Assembly: GCF_022848905.1 (NCBI RefSeq)
Contig: NZ_JAFIRA010000010.1
Location: 1-64,000, forward strand
Length of the DNA stretch: 64,000 bases
Direction: 5' to 3'
DNA from: Thermostichus vulcanus str. 'Rupite'
GTDB taxonomy: Bacteria; Cyanobacteriota; Cyanobacteriia; Thermostichales; Thermostichaceae
How positions within the stretch are numbered: position 1 is the first letter of the stretch; each line of letters starts with the position of its first letter. A model generated the notes under the pieces. That model searched no databases, was not told the origin of the DNA, and worked only from the letters and a program-made list of their open reading frames with translations. Positions 35,416 to 46,669 of the stretch are shown one piece after another. Made by a program: the position numbers and the translations under genes.

Positions 35416-35714
35416 TGCGTATCGCCATCGTCCGGGGCACCGTCACCAGCACCCAGAAGGATCCCAGCCTGACGGGCGTTAAGTTTCTGTTGGTGCAGTA
35501 CGTCGATCTGCAGGGGCAGCCGCAACCGGACTACGCAGTGGCCGCCGATCCTGTGGGGGCCGGAACCGACGAGTGGGTACTGGTCAGCCAGGGCAGTGCT
35601 GCCCGCCAGCCGCAGGGGAATGAAGCTCGCCCTCTGGATGCGGTGGTCATGGCGATTATCGATACGGTTAGCGTCAGTGGGCGCTCCCTTTACAACAAGC
35701 GAGATCAGCGCTAG
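35415..35714 (+). CDS. ccmL: Carboxysome shell vertex pentamer CcmL
   Basis: 99 aa, EutN/CcmL fold: [19 protein letters not shown], then KFLLVQYVDLQG, VAADPVGAGTDEWVLVSQGSAAR and DAVVMAIIDTV. Pentamers close the twelve vertices of the shell. Translationally coupled to ccmK by a TGATG overlap. Confidence 0.97.
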   Translation: MRIAIVRGTVTSTQKDPSLTGVKFLLVQYVDLQGQPQPDYAVAADPVGAGTDEWVLVSQGSAARQPQGNEARPLDAVVMAIIDTVSVSGRSLYNKRDQR

Positions 35715-35782
35715 CCCCACTTTAACGATTTCCCACTTTTTTCGATTCACTTCCCCCAGATACGCTCTCGAGGCTCTTGGAT

Positions 35783-37759
35783 ATGCCTGTACGTACCTAT
35801 GCTGCGCCGCCGACCCCTTGGTCTCGTGAATTGGCGGAACCCGATATCGACCCCTCTGCTTATGTGCATTCCTTCTCCAATTTGATTGGGGATGTGCGGG
35901 TGGAAGCGCAGGTGCTGATTGCGCCGGGCACTTCCATCCGAGCTGACGAGGGATCCCCTTTTCACATTGGCGAGGGATCCAACGTTCAAGATGGGGTGGT
36001 GATCCATGGCCTCGAGCAGGGACGGGTTGTTGGGGAAGATGGCAAGCCCTACTCTGTCTGGATCGGGAAGAATACCTCCATCGCTCACATGTCCCTGATT
36101 CATGGGCCAGCCTATGTGGGTAATAACTGCTTTATCGGCTTTCGCTCGACAGTATTTAACGCCCGGGTCGGGGATGGCTGCATCGTTATGTTGCACTGTC
36201 TGATTCAGGATGTAGAAATCCCCCCTGGCAAATATGTGCCCTCCGGCTCGATCATCACCACCCAAGCAGAAGCCGACCGACTGCCCAATGTCCAGGACAG
36301 CGATGCCAAGTTTGCCCAGCATGTGATCGGTATTAACCAGGCGTTGCGGGAGGGTTACCAATGCAGCGAAAACCTGGTCTGTATTGCCCCGATCCGCAAC
36401 GAACTGCAATCGAGCACCCATAAAACGGCTACGGAGACTGCAACCATGACCTATTCCTCCCATCGCGCCAACGGCTGGAACGGCGGTGGATCCCATCTCA
36501 AGCCTGAGGTGGTGGAACAAATTCGCGCCCTATTGGCCCAGGGCTATCGAGTTGGCCTTGAATATGCCGATGCTCGCCGCTTCCGTACCTCCTCCTGGCA
36601 AAGTGAAAGCCCGATCACCAGTACCCGCGAAGCTGAGGTGATGCAGTCGTTGGGGGCAATTCTGGCCGAGCACCAGGGGGAATATGTGCGCCTGTTGGGG
36701 ATCGATCCGAAGGCCAAACGGCGGGTCTTGGAGCAGATTATCCAAACGCCCGATGGCCCTGCCCAAGTGGCTGGAGGATCAGCTCGGATCCCGTCAGCCC
36801 CTGGCGCAAGTGCTGCACCGGCTATCCCTTCCGGCGAGGGTCTAAACCTAGAAGATCAGATCCGATCCCTGTTGGCACAGGGGTATCGAGTCGGGCTAGA
36901 AGCCGCCGATGCCCGTCGTTACCGTACCTCCTCCTGGCAAACGTTGGGTAACCTGAGTGGCCAACCCCGCGAGATTCTCGCTGCCATCCAAGCCGCTCTA
37001 GCGGAGCACTCAGGGAAATATGTGCGGTTGCTGGGGATTGATCCCAAGGCCAAACGGCGGGTTCTGGAGCAGGTGATTCAAACCCCGCAAGGGCAGGTGA
37101 GTCACAGTTCTGCTGGTGGAGGCAAGGCTGCTGGGGCTGCGTCTGGAGGAAGGACCGCTGGGTTAGAGCTGGGGCTGCAGGAGGAAGTTCATCGTCTCTT
37201 GGCCCAGGGTTATCGCATCGGCTATGAATACGCGGATGAACGTCGCTTTAAGACCTCATCTTGGAAGAGTGGCCCCACCATTCGCGCCACCCGTGGGCCG
37301 GAGGTGCTGGCCAAGTTGACCGCAGCATTGGCGGAACACAGCGGCGAGTATGTGCGCCTGATTGGCATCGACCCCAAGGCCAAAAAACGGGTCTTTGAGA
37401 AGATTGTTCAAACACCCCACCGCTCGCCCTCGATGGCAGGATCCCCCTCCACCCCCATCGCCCCATCTTCTACCAGTGCCTCCACCCCCTCCTCCACCCG
37501 TCTTGATGCCGAAGTCTTGACACAGGTACAACAGCTACTCGGCCAAGGCTATCGCATCGGTACCGAACACGCGGATAAGCGTCGATTCCGCACCTCCTCT
37601 TGGCAAAGCTGTAGCCCCATCGAAGCAACCCAGATCCCTCAGGTGGTGGCGGCTCTAGAAGCCTGTCTAGAGGAGCATCGGGGCGAATATGTGCGCCTGT
37701 TGGGCATTGATCCCAAGGCCAAGCGGCGGGTGTTGGAGCAGATCATCCAAACCCCCTAA
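35783..37759 (+). CDS. ccmM: Carboxysome assembly protein CcmM with four SSUL repeats
   Basis: 658 aa. The N-terminal ~205 aa form a gamma-carbonic anhydrase-like left-handed beta helix, with His residues in [26 protein letters not shown]. It is followed by four RuBisCO small-subunit-like (SSUL) domains, each starting with a LLAQGYR-like helix and containing RRFRTSSW and [12 protein letters not shown], separated by Pro/Ser/Ala linkers. CcmM cross-links RuBisCO in the carboxysome core. ATG 35783 is preferred over the upstream TTG. An internal ATG at 36446 (residue 222), with GGAG a few bases before it, could yield a short SSUL-only form like CcmM35. Confidence 0.97.
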   Translation: MPVRTYAAPPTPWSRELAEPDIDPSAYVHSFSNLIGDVRVEAQVLIAPGTSIRADEGSPFHIGEGSNVQDGVVIHGLEQGRVVGEDGKPYSVWIGKNTSIAHMSLIHGPAYVGNNCFIGFRSTVFNARVGDGCIVMLHCLIQDVEIPPGKYVPSGSIITTQAEADRLPNVQDSDAKFAQHVIGINQALREGYQCSENLVCIAPIRNELQSSTHKTATETATMTYSSHRANGWNGGGSHLKPEVVEQIRALLAQGYRVGLEYADARRFRTSSWQSESPITSTREAEVMQSLGAILAEHQGEYVRLLGIDPKAKRRVLEQIIQTPDGPAQVAGGSARIPSAPGASAAPAIPSGEGLNLEDQIRSLLAQGYRVGLEAADARRYRTSSWQTLGNLSGQPREILAAIQAALAEHSGKYVRLLGIDPKAKRRVLEQVIQTPQGQVSHSSAGGGKAAGAASGGRTAGLELGLQEEVHRLLAQGYRIGYEYADERRFKTSSWKSGPTIRATRGPEVLAKLTAALAEHSGEYVRLIGIDPKAKKRVFEKIVQTPHRSPSMAGSPSTPIAPSSTSASTPSSTRLDAEVLTQVQQLLGQGYRIGTEHADKRRFRTSSWQSCSPIEATQIPQVVAALEACLEEHRGEYVRLLGIDPKAKRRVLEQIIQTP

Positions 37760-37809
37760 GGGATCCCTTCCGTAGTTAACCTGTTGGGCTTGAGCCCGAC
37801 CCCCTAGCG

Positions 37810-38475
37810 ATGAGGAGCATCTTGGCCTCTACTCTGCCAAATCTGTGGACGCTTATCGCCTTGCCCAGCCAAGTCAGCGAAACCCGCTATTTCGTCAGTG
37901 GTGAGGTGCATATCGAGCCTGGGGCGGGAATCGGGGCAGGAGTGCTGTTGCGAGCCAATCCCGGCTGTCGCATCCAGATTGGGCGGGGAGTCTGTATTGG
38001 CATGGGATCCATCCTGCATGCCCAGGGAGGAACCTTGATCATCGAGGCGGGGGCAACTTTGGGAACGGGAGTCTTGGTCATCGGGCAGGGCACCATTGGC
38101 AGCAATGCCTGTATCGGCTCCGAAACCACCCTTCTGAACTGCTCCATTCTCAAGCAACAGGTGATTCCTCCCGGCTCTTTAATTGGGGATCCCACCTATT
38201 CCGCAGCGGCAAACACCAGCGACTCTACCCAGGCAGAAGAACCTGCGCAGGCAGCAGTATCCCCAGAATCTGTGCCACCGCCACCCCCCGATTCTCCGGT
38301 GGCTAATGTAGAGAAGCAAACCCGTCGCTGGCAGGAATCCGCTCAGCAAGCTGAAGAAAAGCTCCGCCCCATGAAGCTCCGGAAACTGAACGGGATCCCG
38401 GGGCACTCGGAGCTGGATCGGCTCTTGGGCAAGATTTACCCCCATCGACAGGCGCTCTCCTCCAACGATAGCTAG
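37810..38475 (+). CDS. ccmN: Carboxysome assembly protein CcmN
   Basis: 221 aa. Hexapeptide-repeat beta helix in residues 30-130 (IEPGAGIGAGVLLRANPG, IGRGVCIGMGSILHA), a long Pro/Ser/Ala linker, and a C-terminal amphipathic helix ELDRLLGKIYPHRQALS that is the encapsulation peptide binding the CcmK shell. It bridges CcmM in the core to the shell. Confidence 0.95.
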   Translation: MRSILASTLPNLWTLIALPSQVSETRYFVSGEVHIEPGAGIGAGVLLRANPGCRIQIGRGVCIGMGSILHAQGGTLIIEAGATLGTGVLVIGQGTIGSNACIGSETTLLNCSILKQQVIPPGSLIGDPTYSAAANTSDSTQAEEPAQAAVSPESVPPPPPDSPVANVEKQTRRWQESAQQAEEKLRPMKLRKLNGIPGHSELDRLLGKIYPHRQALSSNDS

Positions 38476-38494
38476 ACTGGCATGAGTAAGTAGG

Positions 38495-39217
38495 ATGCCG
38501 ATGTCAACCTCTCTGGGCCTGATTCAGACACGCAGCTTCCCGGTGATCGTGCGCATTGCCGATGCCATGACCAAATCAGCCGGGGTGACTCTGATCGGCT
38601 TCGAGAAAACCTCCGGGGGCTACTGTACCGCGATCGTGCGGGGGGGCATTGCCGATGTGCGGATTGCCATCGAAGAGGGGATCGAGCTGGCCCGTCATTT
38701 CGACCAGGAGGAGCTCTCCAGTTTGGTGATCCCGCGTCCGCTGCCCAATTTGGAGGTGGTGCTGCCAATTAGCAACAAGCTTTCCCAACTGGCGCAAAAT
38801 CGCGGTTATAGCCGCCTCAGCAACTTGGCGGTGGGCCTGCTAGAAACACGGGGTTTCCCGGCCATGGTCGGGGCTGCCGATACGATGTTGAAAACCGCCG
38901 ATGTGCAACTGGCCGCCTATGAAACGATTGGGGATGGCCTTTGTACGGCAATTATACGGGGCACAGTAGCCAATGTGGCGATTGCCATCGATGCTGGCAT
39001 GTACGAAGCGGAGCGCATCGGAGAATTGCACGCGATTGCGGTGATTCCGCGCCCCCTCGACGAGCTGGAACAAGCCCTGCCTGTGGCCAGCTGTTTTGTG
39101 GCTCAGCCCGTCAGCTTGCCGGTGGCCATTCCCCAGGCCCAAGAACAAGAGGTTCAACGCAGCGATACAGCTGTGGAGCGGATCCCCGTTTATCTGGAAC
39201 CGCCTGAGACCCCCTGA
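38495..39217 (+). CDS. ccmO: Carboxysome shell tandem-BMC protein CcmO
   Basis: 240 aa with two BMC domains: residues 5-85 (LGLIQTRSFPVIVRIADAMTKSAG) and 105-190 (VGLLETRGFPAMVGAADTMLKTAD), forming a pseudohexameric trimer. CcmO is thought to sit at facet edges and is needed for shell closure. ATG 38495, with ATG 38501 as an alternative. The last recognisable gene of the ccm cluster. Confidence 0.95.
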   Translation: MPMSTSLGLIQTRSFPVIVRIADAMTKSAGVTLIGFEKTSGGYCTAIVRGGIADVRIAIEEGIELARHFDQEELSSLVIPRPLPNLEVVLPISNKLSQLAQNRGYSRLSNLAVGLLETRGFPAMVGAADTMLKTADVQLAAYETIGDGLCTAIIRGTVANVAIAIDAGMYEAERIGELHAIAVIPRPLDELEQALPVASCFVAQPVSLPVAIPQAQEQEVQRSDTAVERIPVYLEPPETP

Positions 39218-39337
39218 ATTTGCAAATAGACTGGTGTTGGGTATTTCCTCCCGCCCCTAAGCCCCAGTCTGACCCCCAAGAAAGAAACGGGATCCCCACC
39301 CAACAGCCGGACGGGAAAAGTGCTAGGGTAATTGAAG

Positions 39338-39430
39338 ACCTGGGTCCGTGCGGCTCCGACGCCCAAACCGTGTCAGGATCGGAAGGTAGCAGCACCACGG
39401 GATGCTTTGAGCAGGCGCGTCAACCCGGGT
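39338..39430 (+). ncRNA. ffs: Signal recognition particle 4.5S RNA
   Basis: Contains the SRP domain IV signature GTCAGGATCGGAAGGTAGCA (39372-39391), whose asymmetric loop and GGAA tetraloop bind Ffh. The flanks ACCTGGGT (39338-39345) and ACCCGGGT (39423-39430) pair to close a long hairpin of about 93 nt, the usual bacterial small SRP RNA. TAGGGTAAT just upstream could be the -10 region. The exact ends are estimated from pairing. Confidence 0.93.
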
Positions 39431-39528
39431 CGCCCATTATCACTCAGTCTCTCGCTGCGCTGGGTGAGTTGGTTTTTTATTCCGTTTTTTCTAAGTCCAT
39501 CCACCATTGCACTGGCAACACACCACGC

Positions 39529-39933
39529 ATGGCTGAGACAGACAATCCCATTGCCAATTTTGCCCAGAAAGCCTTCTATCTCGGCATGGGTTTGGCCGCT
39601 GTGGCGGCAGACAATGCTGCAAAAGTAGCAGGTAAGGCGGGCAGCCGTCTGTTTGAGTTGCGTAAGCAAGCCCAGGCCTTGTTGGATGAGTTGGTGGAGC
39701 GAGGAGCCATGAGCGCTGAAGAGGCGCGCGCATTTATGGACACCATGGCTGCCAATGCCAACCGCAAAGGGGAACCGGGACAAGGCAGTGGCCCTCGCAG
39801 GATCAGCATTGATGACATTGGCGACGAAGCCGATGAGGCTGGCACCGCCATCGAGCTTTCGGAAGCAGCCCGCCTACGACAGCAAATTGCAGAATTGCAG
39901 GCGGAGTTGGATCGCATCAAGGGCAAGTCTTGA
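39529..39933 (+). CDS. Phasin-like coiled-coil protein
   Basis: 134 aa from ATG 39529. Residues 5-65 (NFAQKAFYLGMGLAAVAADNAAK, then LFELRKQAQALLDELVERG) are an amphipathic region resembling the PHA granule-associated/phasin PF05597 group, followed by an EEARAFMDTMA helix, a polar linker and a C-terminal coiled coil (LRQQIAELQAELDRIKG). It may coat storage granules or membranes; the function is inferred from family resemblance only. Confidence 0.65.
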   Translation: MAETDNPIANFAQKAFYLGMGLAAVAADNAAKVAGKAGSRLFELRKQAQALLDELVERGAMSAEEARAFMDTMAANANRKGEPGQGSGPRRISIDDIGDEADEAGTAIELSEAARLRQQIAELQAELDRIKGKS

Positions 39934-40012
39934 GTCCAAGAGGTGACCAAGGTAGGGTTAGATTTATCTTCGGATCCCGCCGGATTGGCCAAGACTGGAT
40001 AGGGAAGAGGAA

Positions 40013-41320
40013 TCAGGGGGTTGGGATCAGGATTCCGTCCTTTGAGAGAAAGCGGGGGCTTAAGAAAGGCTGCAATGCCTTGGGAATGCGAATCGAGCCA
40101 TCCGGCAGCTGGTGATTTTCCAACAGAGCCGCCAACGATCTTCCCACCGCCAGCCCAGAACCATTCAGGGTATGGACAAACTGAGTTCCCTTTTGGCCGG
40201 TTTCTTTGCAGCGCAAATTGGCCCGTCGGGCCTGAAAATCCCAGCAATTGGAGCAACTGGAGATTTCGCGGTACTGATTTTGGGAGGGGAACCACACTTC
40301 CAGATCGAAGCAACGCGCTGCTGAAAATCCCAAGTCCCCCGTGCACAGCTCCACAACGCGGTAGGGCAACTCCAGCATCTGTAAAATGGCCTCGGCATCC
40401 TGTACCAGCTTCTCGTGCTCCACTTCCGATTGATCCGGGTGGGTCACCTTGACCATCTCCACCTTTTGGAACTGGTGCAACCGGATTAGGCCCTTGGTAT
40501 CGCGGCCATAGCTACCGGCCTCGCGGCGAAAGCAGGGGGTATAGGCACAGAAATAAAGGGGCAGTTGCTCGGCGGGAATCACTTCGTCCCGGTACAGGTT
40601 GGTGAGGGGAACTTCCGCCGTCGGGATCAACCAAAGATCATCCTCTGCACAGCGAAAGCTATCTTCGGCAAACTTGGGCAACTGCCCAGTTCCCTGCAGA
40701 GCAGCGCTGTTGACCAAAAAGGGGGGGATCACCTCGGTATAGCCGGCTTCAATATGGCGATCCAACATCATGGCAATCAAGGCCCGTTCCAGGGCTGCCC
40801 CCGCCCCGATCATGGCGACAAAGCGGCTTTGGGCTACCTTGACAGCACGACCGAAGTCCAGTAAACCCCATTTCTCAGCGATTTCATCATGGGGTAAGAC
40901 GCTATGGGTTGGCTTCAACTCATCTCCCCAGCAACGGATTTCCCGGTTTTCGCTTTCATCTTGGCCGATGGGCACGATGGGCAGGGGCAAATTGGGCAGC
41001 GTGAGCAATTGCAACTGAATCTGCTCCTCCAGCTGCCGTTCCTGCTGCTCCAGTTGAGCAATCTCAGCTTTGAGATCCACCCCCCGCTGCCGCAGGGCTG
41101 CCACCTCGGATCCCTGGGGATCCGCCCCTTGGCGGATGATCTCACCCACTTTTTTGCCGATGCTGTTACTTTCTGCTTGCAGGGATCCCCGCCGGGTTTC
41201 CAACTGTCGCCGTTGCCGATCCAAATTGAGGATCCCGTCCAGATCCACAGTTGCTCGCCGGTTTCGGAGAGCTTGGTGTACATATTCGGGGTGATCCCGC
41301 AGCAGCTTCAGATCCAGCAC
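40013..41320 (-). CDS. serS: Seryl-tRNA synthetase
   Basis: 435 aa, starting with GTG at 41320 ([12 protein letters not shown], the family N-terminus). The N-terminal ~105 aa form the antiparallel coiled-coil arm that grips tRNA-Ser. The class II catalytic core shows [15 protein letters not shown], motif 2 in [22 protein letters not shown], and motif 3 in [18 protein letters not shown]. It charges tRNA-Ser such as the one at 204-288. Confidence 0.97.
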   Translation of the reverse strand: MLDLKLLRDHPEYVHQALRNRRATVDLDGILNLDRQRRQLETRRGSLQAESNSIGKKVGEIIRQGADPQGSEVAALRQRGVDLKAEIAQLEQQERQLEEQIQLQLLTLPNLPLPIVPIGQDESENREIRCWGDELKPTHSVLPHDEIAEKWGLLDFGRAVKVAQSRFVAMIGAGAALERALIAMMLDRHIEAGYTEVIPPFLVNSAALQGTGQLPKFAEDSFRCAEDDLWLIPTAEVPLTNLYRDEVIPAEQLPLYFCAYTPCFRREAGSYGRDTKGLIRLHQFQKVEMVKVTHPDQSEVEHEKLVQDAEAILQMLELPYRVVELCTGDLGFSAARCFDLEVWFPSQNQYREISSCSNCWDFQARRANLRCKETGQKGTQFVHTLNGSGLAVGRSLAALLENHQLPDGSIRIPKALQPFLSPRFLSKDGILIPTP

Positions 41321-41339
41321 AAAAATTGCCCATCTCTGC

Positions 41340-42383
<1,044 letters not shown>

Positions 42384-42444
42384 CTAGGATAACAGGATCC
42401 AAGGGATCCCTTGACAGAATCTCCAGATCTTCTCCAAACCTCCT

Positions 42445-43845
42445 CTAGACCGCTCCGTGGTGAACCGTTTTCACCCACTTCAGCCGTTTGGGCTGCACAC
42501 ACATCCGCGCCGTTGTAGCAATCATAACCGGGAGCCAGTGCAGCATGTAGACCAAACCCAGTGCGGTGCGCCACCACAGTTGTCGTCCTTGTAGGCCCTC
42601 CACTTGGCGTAGCCCGCGATAAAAGGCCACCGTCAAGCAGCCCATGACCAGGGCATTTAGGGGTAAAAGCACCGAGGAATGACCCGTGAACAACACCCAG
42701 AGGGTATCGGGCACCAGAGCCATCGGCAACAGGTACTGAGAAATGAAAAAGGCCCACAGATCCAGGGTTTTGGCCACCCCCATGCGGCGACTGAGGATCC
42801 CTGGCCAATAATCGAGGTAGCGTTGGTAGCCCCCTTCCGCCCAGCGGCAGCGTTGGTGCCAGAGGCTTTGCCAGGAGGTCACCCCTTCTTCGGCAATGGC
42901 TGGCTCCATCAGAAAGGCAATATCTACACCCGCCAAGTGCAGCTTGAAGGTTAAATCCAGGTCGTCGGTCAGGGTGCCTTCGTTCCAGCCCCCGCATTTT
43001 TCCAGCACATCCCGCCGTATCAGTTGGCCATTGCCCCGCAGCTCACCAATGCCTCTAACGGCTACCCGCTGTTGTTGCAAGTAACTGTCGGAGGCCATTT
43101 CCGCCACCTGCCCCCTTGTCCAAAAGTTGATCCCTGCGTTGCTGATAGCCTTGCGTACCTGTACCGCACCCACCGCGCGCCGACTGGCCCGTTGAGTTTG
43201 GGCAAACAATGGCAGGGTACGGGTGAGAAAATCCGACGGCACCACGGAGTCGGCATCGCACACCAAGAGGATCTCCGCTTGGGTGAAGGGCAGTACTTCA
43301 TTGAGAGCACCGGATTTCCCCCCACCGCGCCCCGGCTGCCGAGGGTAAACCCGCAGATGCGGGATCCGCGTTTGGGCTTCCCGCAGAATATCGGGGGTGG
43401 TGTCGCTGCTGTCGTCGTCAATGGCCCACAGTTCCAGGTGACTGGTGGGGTACTGAAGCTGAGCCAGGCTGTCGAGTAGGCGGGGGAGTACTGCACTTTC
43501 GTTCTTGGCCGGGATCAGCACAGCCACGCGGGGTAAGGCTGGCAACTTTGCCTCAGAGGACTCAGCTTCGGGATCCAGCTCTTGTTGGGGATCCCAGCTC
43601 AGGGGGGGTGGAGGGGCGGGCGGCTGCAGACGAAACAGTCGATTGATATGGATCACCATCAAGGTGGCGAGGCCAATGGTGAACCAGCGCGCCACTGGAA
43701 GCAGATGCATCAAGCTGACCAATCCCCACACCAGCACCAACACCAACAGGGCTTTGAGGCGACGGCGCTGGGCTGTTGTCAGGAGCCAGTCGGGGAGATG
43801 CAGATCCTCAAGGGGTTCAGGCTCTGACCAAACGAACTCAGACAT
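42445..43845 (-). CDS. mgdA: GT2 glycosyltransferase, MgdA-like glucosyldiacylglycerol synthase
   Basis: 466 aa with N-terminal membrane helices, a GT-A domain and 3-4 C-terminal helices. GT2 motifs: AIDDDSSDTTP, VCDADSVVPSDF, GTLTDDLDLTFKL and QRCRWAEGGYQRYLDYW (the QxxRW motif). The WAEGGYQRYLDYW and VGAVQVRKAI...ELRGNGQ segments resemble sll1377-type monoglucosyldiacylglycerol synthase, which makes GlcDG, the precursor of MGDG in thylakoids. A different processive GT2 role cannot be excluded. ATG at 43845. Confidence 0.72.
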   Translation of the reverse strand: MSEFVWSEPEPLEDLHLPDWLLTTAQRRRLKALLVLVLVWGLVSLMHLLPVARWFTIGLATLMVIHINRLFRLQPPAPPPPLSWDPQQELDPEAESSEAKLPALPRVAVLIPAKNESAVLPRLLDSLAQLQYPTSHLELWAIDDDSSDTTPDILREAQTRIPHLRVYPRQPGRGGGKSGALNEVLPFTQAEILLVCDADSVVPSDFLTRTLPLFAQTQRASRRAVGAVQVRKAISNAGINFWTRGQVAEMASDSYLQQQRVAVRGIGELRGNGQLIRRDVLEKCGGWNEGTLTDDLDLTFKLHLAGVDIAFLMEPAIAEEGVTSWQSLWHQRCRWAEGGYQRYLDYWPGILSRRMGVAKTLDLWAFFISQYLLPMALVPDTLWVLFTGHSSVLLPLNALVMGCLTVAFYRGLRQVEGLQGRQLWWRTALGLVYMLHWLPVMIATTARMCVQPKRLKWVKTVHHGAV

Positions 43846-44000
43846 GGGGATCCATCTCGTGGGTGAACAACTTTGCCCAGCCCCGACTGTCTAACTCAGG
43901 CAGGCGAAGGCTGTTACTTATTGTCACCTATTGTTTCCACAGGCTAAGCAGGAATGGCAAATTTTGGATCCCTGCGGGAATTGTGAGGTGGGTATAGCGC

Positions 44001-44462
44001 TTATGGGTTCCCCCGAATCTCTTTGATCACCCCATCTTCGAGGAGGATTTCCACCTGCATTTTTTGAATGAGATTATCCCCCTGCTGCACCCGGAAGAAA
44101 CTCTCCACATTGCCCTGCAGCACCTCTTGGTTGAGTTCCAGCGTGCCCAGTTGGTTGACCTGTTGCAGGAGTTGATTTTTTTGATCGAGGAGCTTAATTT
44201 TTTGCTCGTTCACTCGGCTTTTCACCGCCTCCACCTGCTGGAGGACTTGCGGGCTGTTCGGATTGGGACTTTGCTTTTCCAGTTCGGCGATCGCCCGCTT
44301 GCCTTGAAACTCCAGTTGCTGCATTTGAGCATCGGTGGCCTGGATTTGCCGTTGCAGTTGCTCCTGCATCTCGCTTTTCCAGAGGGAGGTAACCACCACC
44401 TTGATGGGAATGTTGCGCTTCAGAAGTAACTGGGTACTATTGCCGTTGTTGTTTTCTTCCAT
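44001..44462 (-). CDS. YlqD-like coiled-coil protein
   Basis: 153 aa from ATG 44462 (MEENNNGN). Residues 13-30 (QLLLKRNIPIKVVVTSLWK) form an N-terminal strand region, then a long coiled coil (EMQEQLQRQIQATDAQMQQLE), and a C-terminal beta part ending QVEILLEDGVIKEIRG. This order is that of PF11068 (YlqD), a family of unknown function found in cyanobacteria and Firmicutes. Confidence 0.75.
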   Translation of the reverse strand: MEENNNGNSTQLLLKRNIPIKVVVTSLWKSEMQEQLQRQIQATDAQMQQLEFQGKRAIAELEKQSPNPNSPQVLQQVEAVKSRVNEQKIKLLDQKNQLLQQVNQLGTLELNQEVLQGNVESFFRVQQGDNLIQKMQVEILLEDGVIKEIRGNP

Positions 44463-44742
44463 AAAACCTAATCCAGGCAGACTGTCAACCAAATCAGGGA
44501 ACCCAGCTCACACAGAACGGTTCCCTCAGGACTTCCGAGCTCAAAGAAGGGGGTTTGGCACACCACACACTTCCCCGCCGCGACGGAGAATCCGCTTACT
44601 CATCCTATCGGCTCGGATCCCTGGGGTAAAGTCTCTCGCCGCCGGGAAAAGGCAATTTTGGTTAAGGATCTTGAAGGTCAACGGCGTGCTCCGGCCCAGA
44701 TTCAGCTAGCGTGAAAGACGGTGTTCTTTTTTTGCAGTAGCC

Positions 44743-45729
44743 ATGAGCGAATCGGCCTTGACCACCTCTGAACCCTCTTCTTTGGCCACTGAACCGGTAC
44801 GAATCGCCTCCCGTAAAAGCGAGTTGGCTTTGGTGCAAACCCATTGGGTGATGGGGCAGTTGCAGGAACACCACCCTGGCCTGATCCTCGAGCTCAACAC
44901 CCTCTCCACCCAAGGAGACATCATTCTCGATGTGGCACTGGCTAAGATTGGCGACAAGGGCCTGTTCACCAAAGAGTTGGAGGTGGGTCTTTTAAATGGC
45001 AGCAGTGATTTGGCGGTGCATAGCCTTAAGGATCTCCCCACCCGTCTGCCAGAAGGTCTGATGTTGGGGGCAATCACACGGCGGGAGGATCCTCTGGATG
45101 CTTTGGTGGTGCACGAGCGGTTTCGGGACTATCAACTCTCCACGTTGCCGGAAGGAACGGTGATTGGAACCTCTTCACTGCGGCGGTTAGCGCAGTTGCG
45201 CCACAACTTTCCCCATCTGCAATTCAAAGATGTGCGGGGCAATCTGAATACCCGTTTGGCCAAGTTGGATAACGGGGATTACGATGGGCTGATTTTGGCA
45301 GTGGCAGGTCTGAAACGGCTGGGCAAGGAGGATCGCATTCATCAGGTGTTGGATCCCAGCGTCTCTTTGTATGCTGTTGGTCAGGGATCCCTGGGGATCG
45401 AGTGCCGGCAGGGGGATGGGCGGATTCTCGGTTTGATTCAACCTTTGGCGGATGCAGAGGCAACGGCCCGCTGTTTGGCGGAACGGGCCCTCTTGCGAGC
45501 CTTGGAGGGAGGATGCCAGGTGCCGATTGGAGTTCATAGCCACGTGCAAGGAGATGAACTGCACCTGACGGGCATGGTGGCGCAATTGGATGGTCAACGG
45601 TTAATCCGGGATAGCCAAACGGGATCCGTGGCGGATGCAGAGGGGATCGGTATAGCTCTGGCGCACAAGCTGAAACAGCAGGGAGCGGACGAAATTTTGC
45701 AAGCGATTTTTGCCCAAGCTCGTGGCTAA
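44743..45729 (+). CDS. hemC: Porphobilinogen deaminase
   Basis: 328 aa. It polymerises four porphobilinogens to hydroxymethylbilane for chlorophyll, haem and bilins. Motifs: [67 protein letters not shown], and [14 protein letters not shown], in which the Cys carries the dipyrromethane cofactor. ATG at 44743. Confidence 0.98.
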   Translation: MSESALTTSEPSSLATEPVRIASRKSELALVQTHWVMGQLQEHHPGLILELNTLSTQGDIILDVALAKIGDKGLFTKELEVGLLNGSSDLAVHSLKDLPTRLPEGLMLGAITRREDPLDALVVHERFRDYQLSTLPEGTVIGTSSLRRLAQLRHNFPHLQFKDVRGNLNTRLAKLDNGDYDGLILAVAGLKRLGKEDRIHQVLDPSVSLYAVGQGSLGIECRQGDGRILGLIQPLADAEATARCLAERALLRALEGGCQVPIGVHSHVQGDELHLTGMVAQLDGQRLIRDSQTGSVADAEGIGIALAHKLKQQGADEILQAIFAQARG

Positions 45730-45821
45730 TTGCACTGCTGTTCAGCGCTGTTGAGCAAGGAAAGCAAAAGATGGGTTGAGAGATACGCTCCAAACCCAGC
45801 TCACTGCCCTGAAGTTCACCC

Positions 45822-46613
45822 CTAGGCGCTGTTGGGATGGGGCTGTTGTTCGACGACCTGCAGAACCCGTTGCAACACCTCTTGGTAACCTGCCACGGGA
45901 TCCCCCAGATCAAACCGGAAGAGATCCTTATCCAGTACCCTTGGCGCTGAGTCATCTCCTGCCGCTAGGTCCCAAAGGCGGCAGGTGTCGGGGCTAATCT
46001 CATCCGCCAACAGGATTTCTCCCTCGGCATCGCAACCAAATTCCAGCTTGAAATCAACTAACTCCAGTTGACAGGCCCGCCAAAAGGTTTGTAAGTGTCC
46101 GTTGATGGTCAAAGCCAGGGATCCCACCTGTTCCACTTGAGAGGGGGTAGCCAACTTTAACAAACGAATGTGGTCCTGGGTTACCAAGGGATCCCCGAGG
46201 GCATCGTTTTTGTAGTAAAACTCCAGCAAGGGGGGGTCGATGGGCAGCCCCCGCTCTAATCCCAGTCGTTTGCACAGACTACCCGCCGTCCGGTTCCGCA
46301 CCACCACTTCCAGCGGCAAAATCGTAACGGCCTTCACCTGCATTTCAGTGGGACTGGGTTGGGCAAGAAAATGGTTAGGGATCCCCTGCTGGGCAAGGTA
46401 GCGGAAAAGATGGCTGGATACGGTGCAGTTGACCTCCCCTTTGCCCGCAATGGATCCCCGTTTTTCGGCGTTAAAGGCTGTGGCATCGTCTTTGTACTGG
46501 CAAAGATACACCTGCGGATCGGCGGTGCGGTACACCCGCTTGGCTTTGCCCTCATAGAGCAGCTCCTGAGGTGCGCCAGGAAAAGGTGAAGGGGAGGGAG
46601 AAGAAGAGGGCAT
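45822..46613 (-). CDS. purC: SAICAR synthase
   Basis: 263 aa. It ligates CAIR with aspartate in purine synthesis. Motifs: LLYEGKAKRVYRT, DDATAFNAEKRGSI, EVVVRNRTAGSLCKRLG, LVDFKLEFG and LADEISPDTCRLWD. The ATG at 46613 is preferred; a Ser/Pro-rich tail of 12 aa precedes the conserved region. Longer in-frame extensions overlap the sugar transferase gene upstream and lack resemblance. Confidence 0.97.
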   Translation of the reverse strand: MPSSSPSPSPFPGAPQELLYEGKAKRVYRTADPQVYLCQYKDDATAFNAEKRGSIAGKGEVNCTVSSHLFRYLAQQGIPNHFLAQPSPTEMQVKAVTILPLEVVVRNRTAGSLCKRLGLERGLPIDPPLLEFYYKNDALGDPLVTQDHIRLLKLATPSQVEQVGSLALTINGHLQTFWRACQLELVDFKLEFGCDAEGEILLADEISPDTCRLWDLAAGDDSAPRVLDKDLFRFDLGDPVAGYQEVLQRVLQVVEQQPHPNSA

Positions 46614-46669
46614 GGGGGCTTTGTGCTGAAGTTCTAGTGAAGTTCTGGGGTGAATTGGTGGAGGTTTTT

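Noticed and set aside
44493-44742. Search for a small photosystem subunit gene in the hemC upstream gap
   Set aside because: No short hydrophobic frame with a start and ribosome binding site was found.
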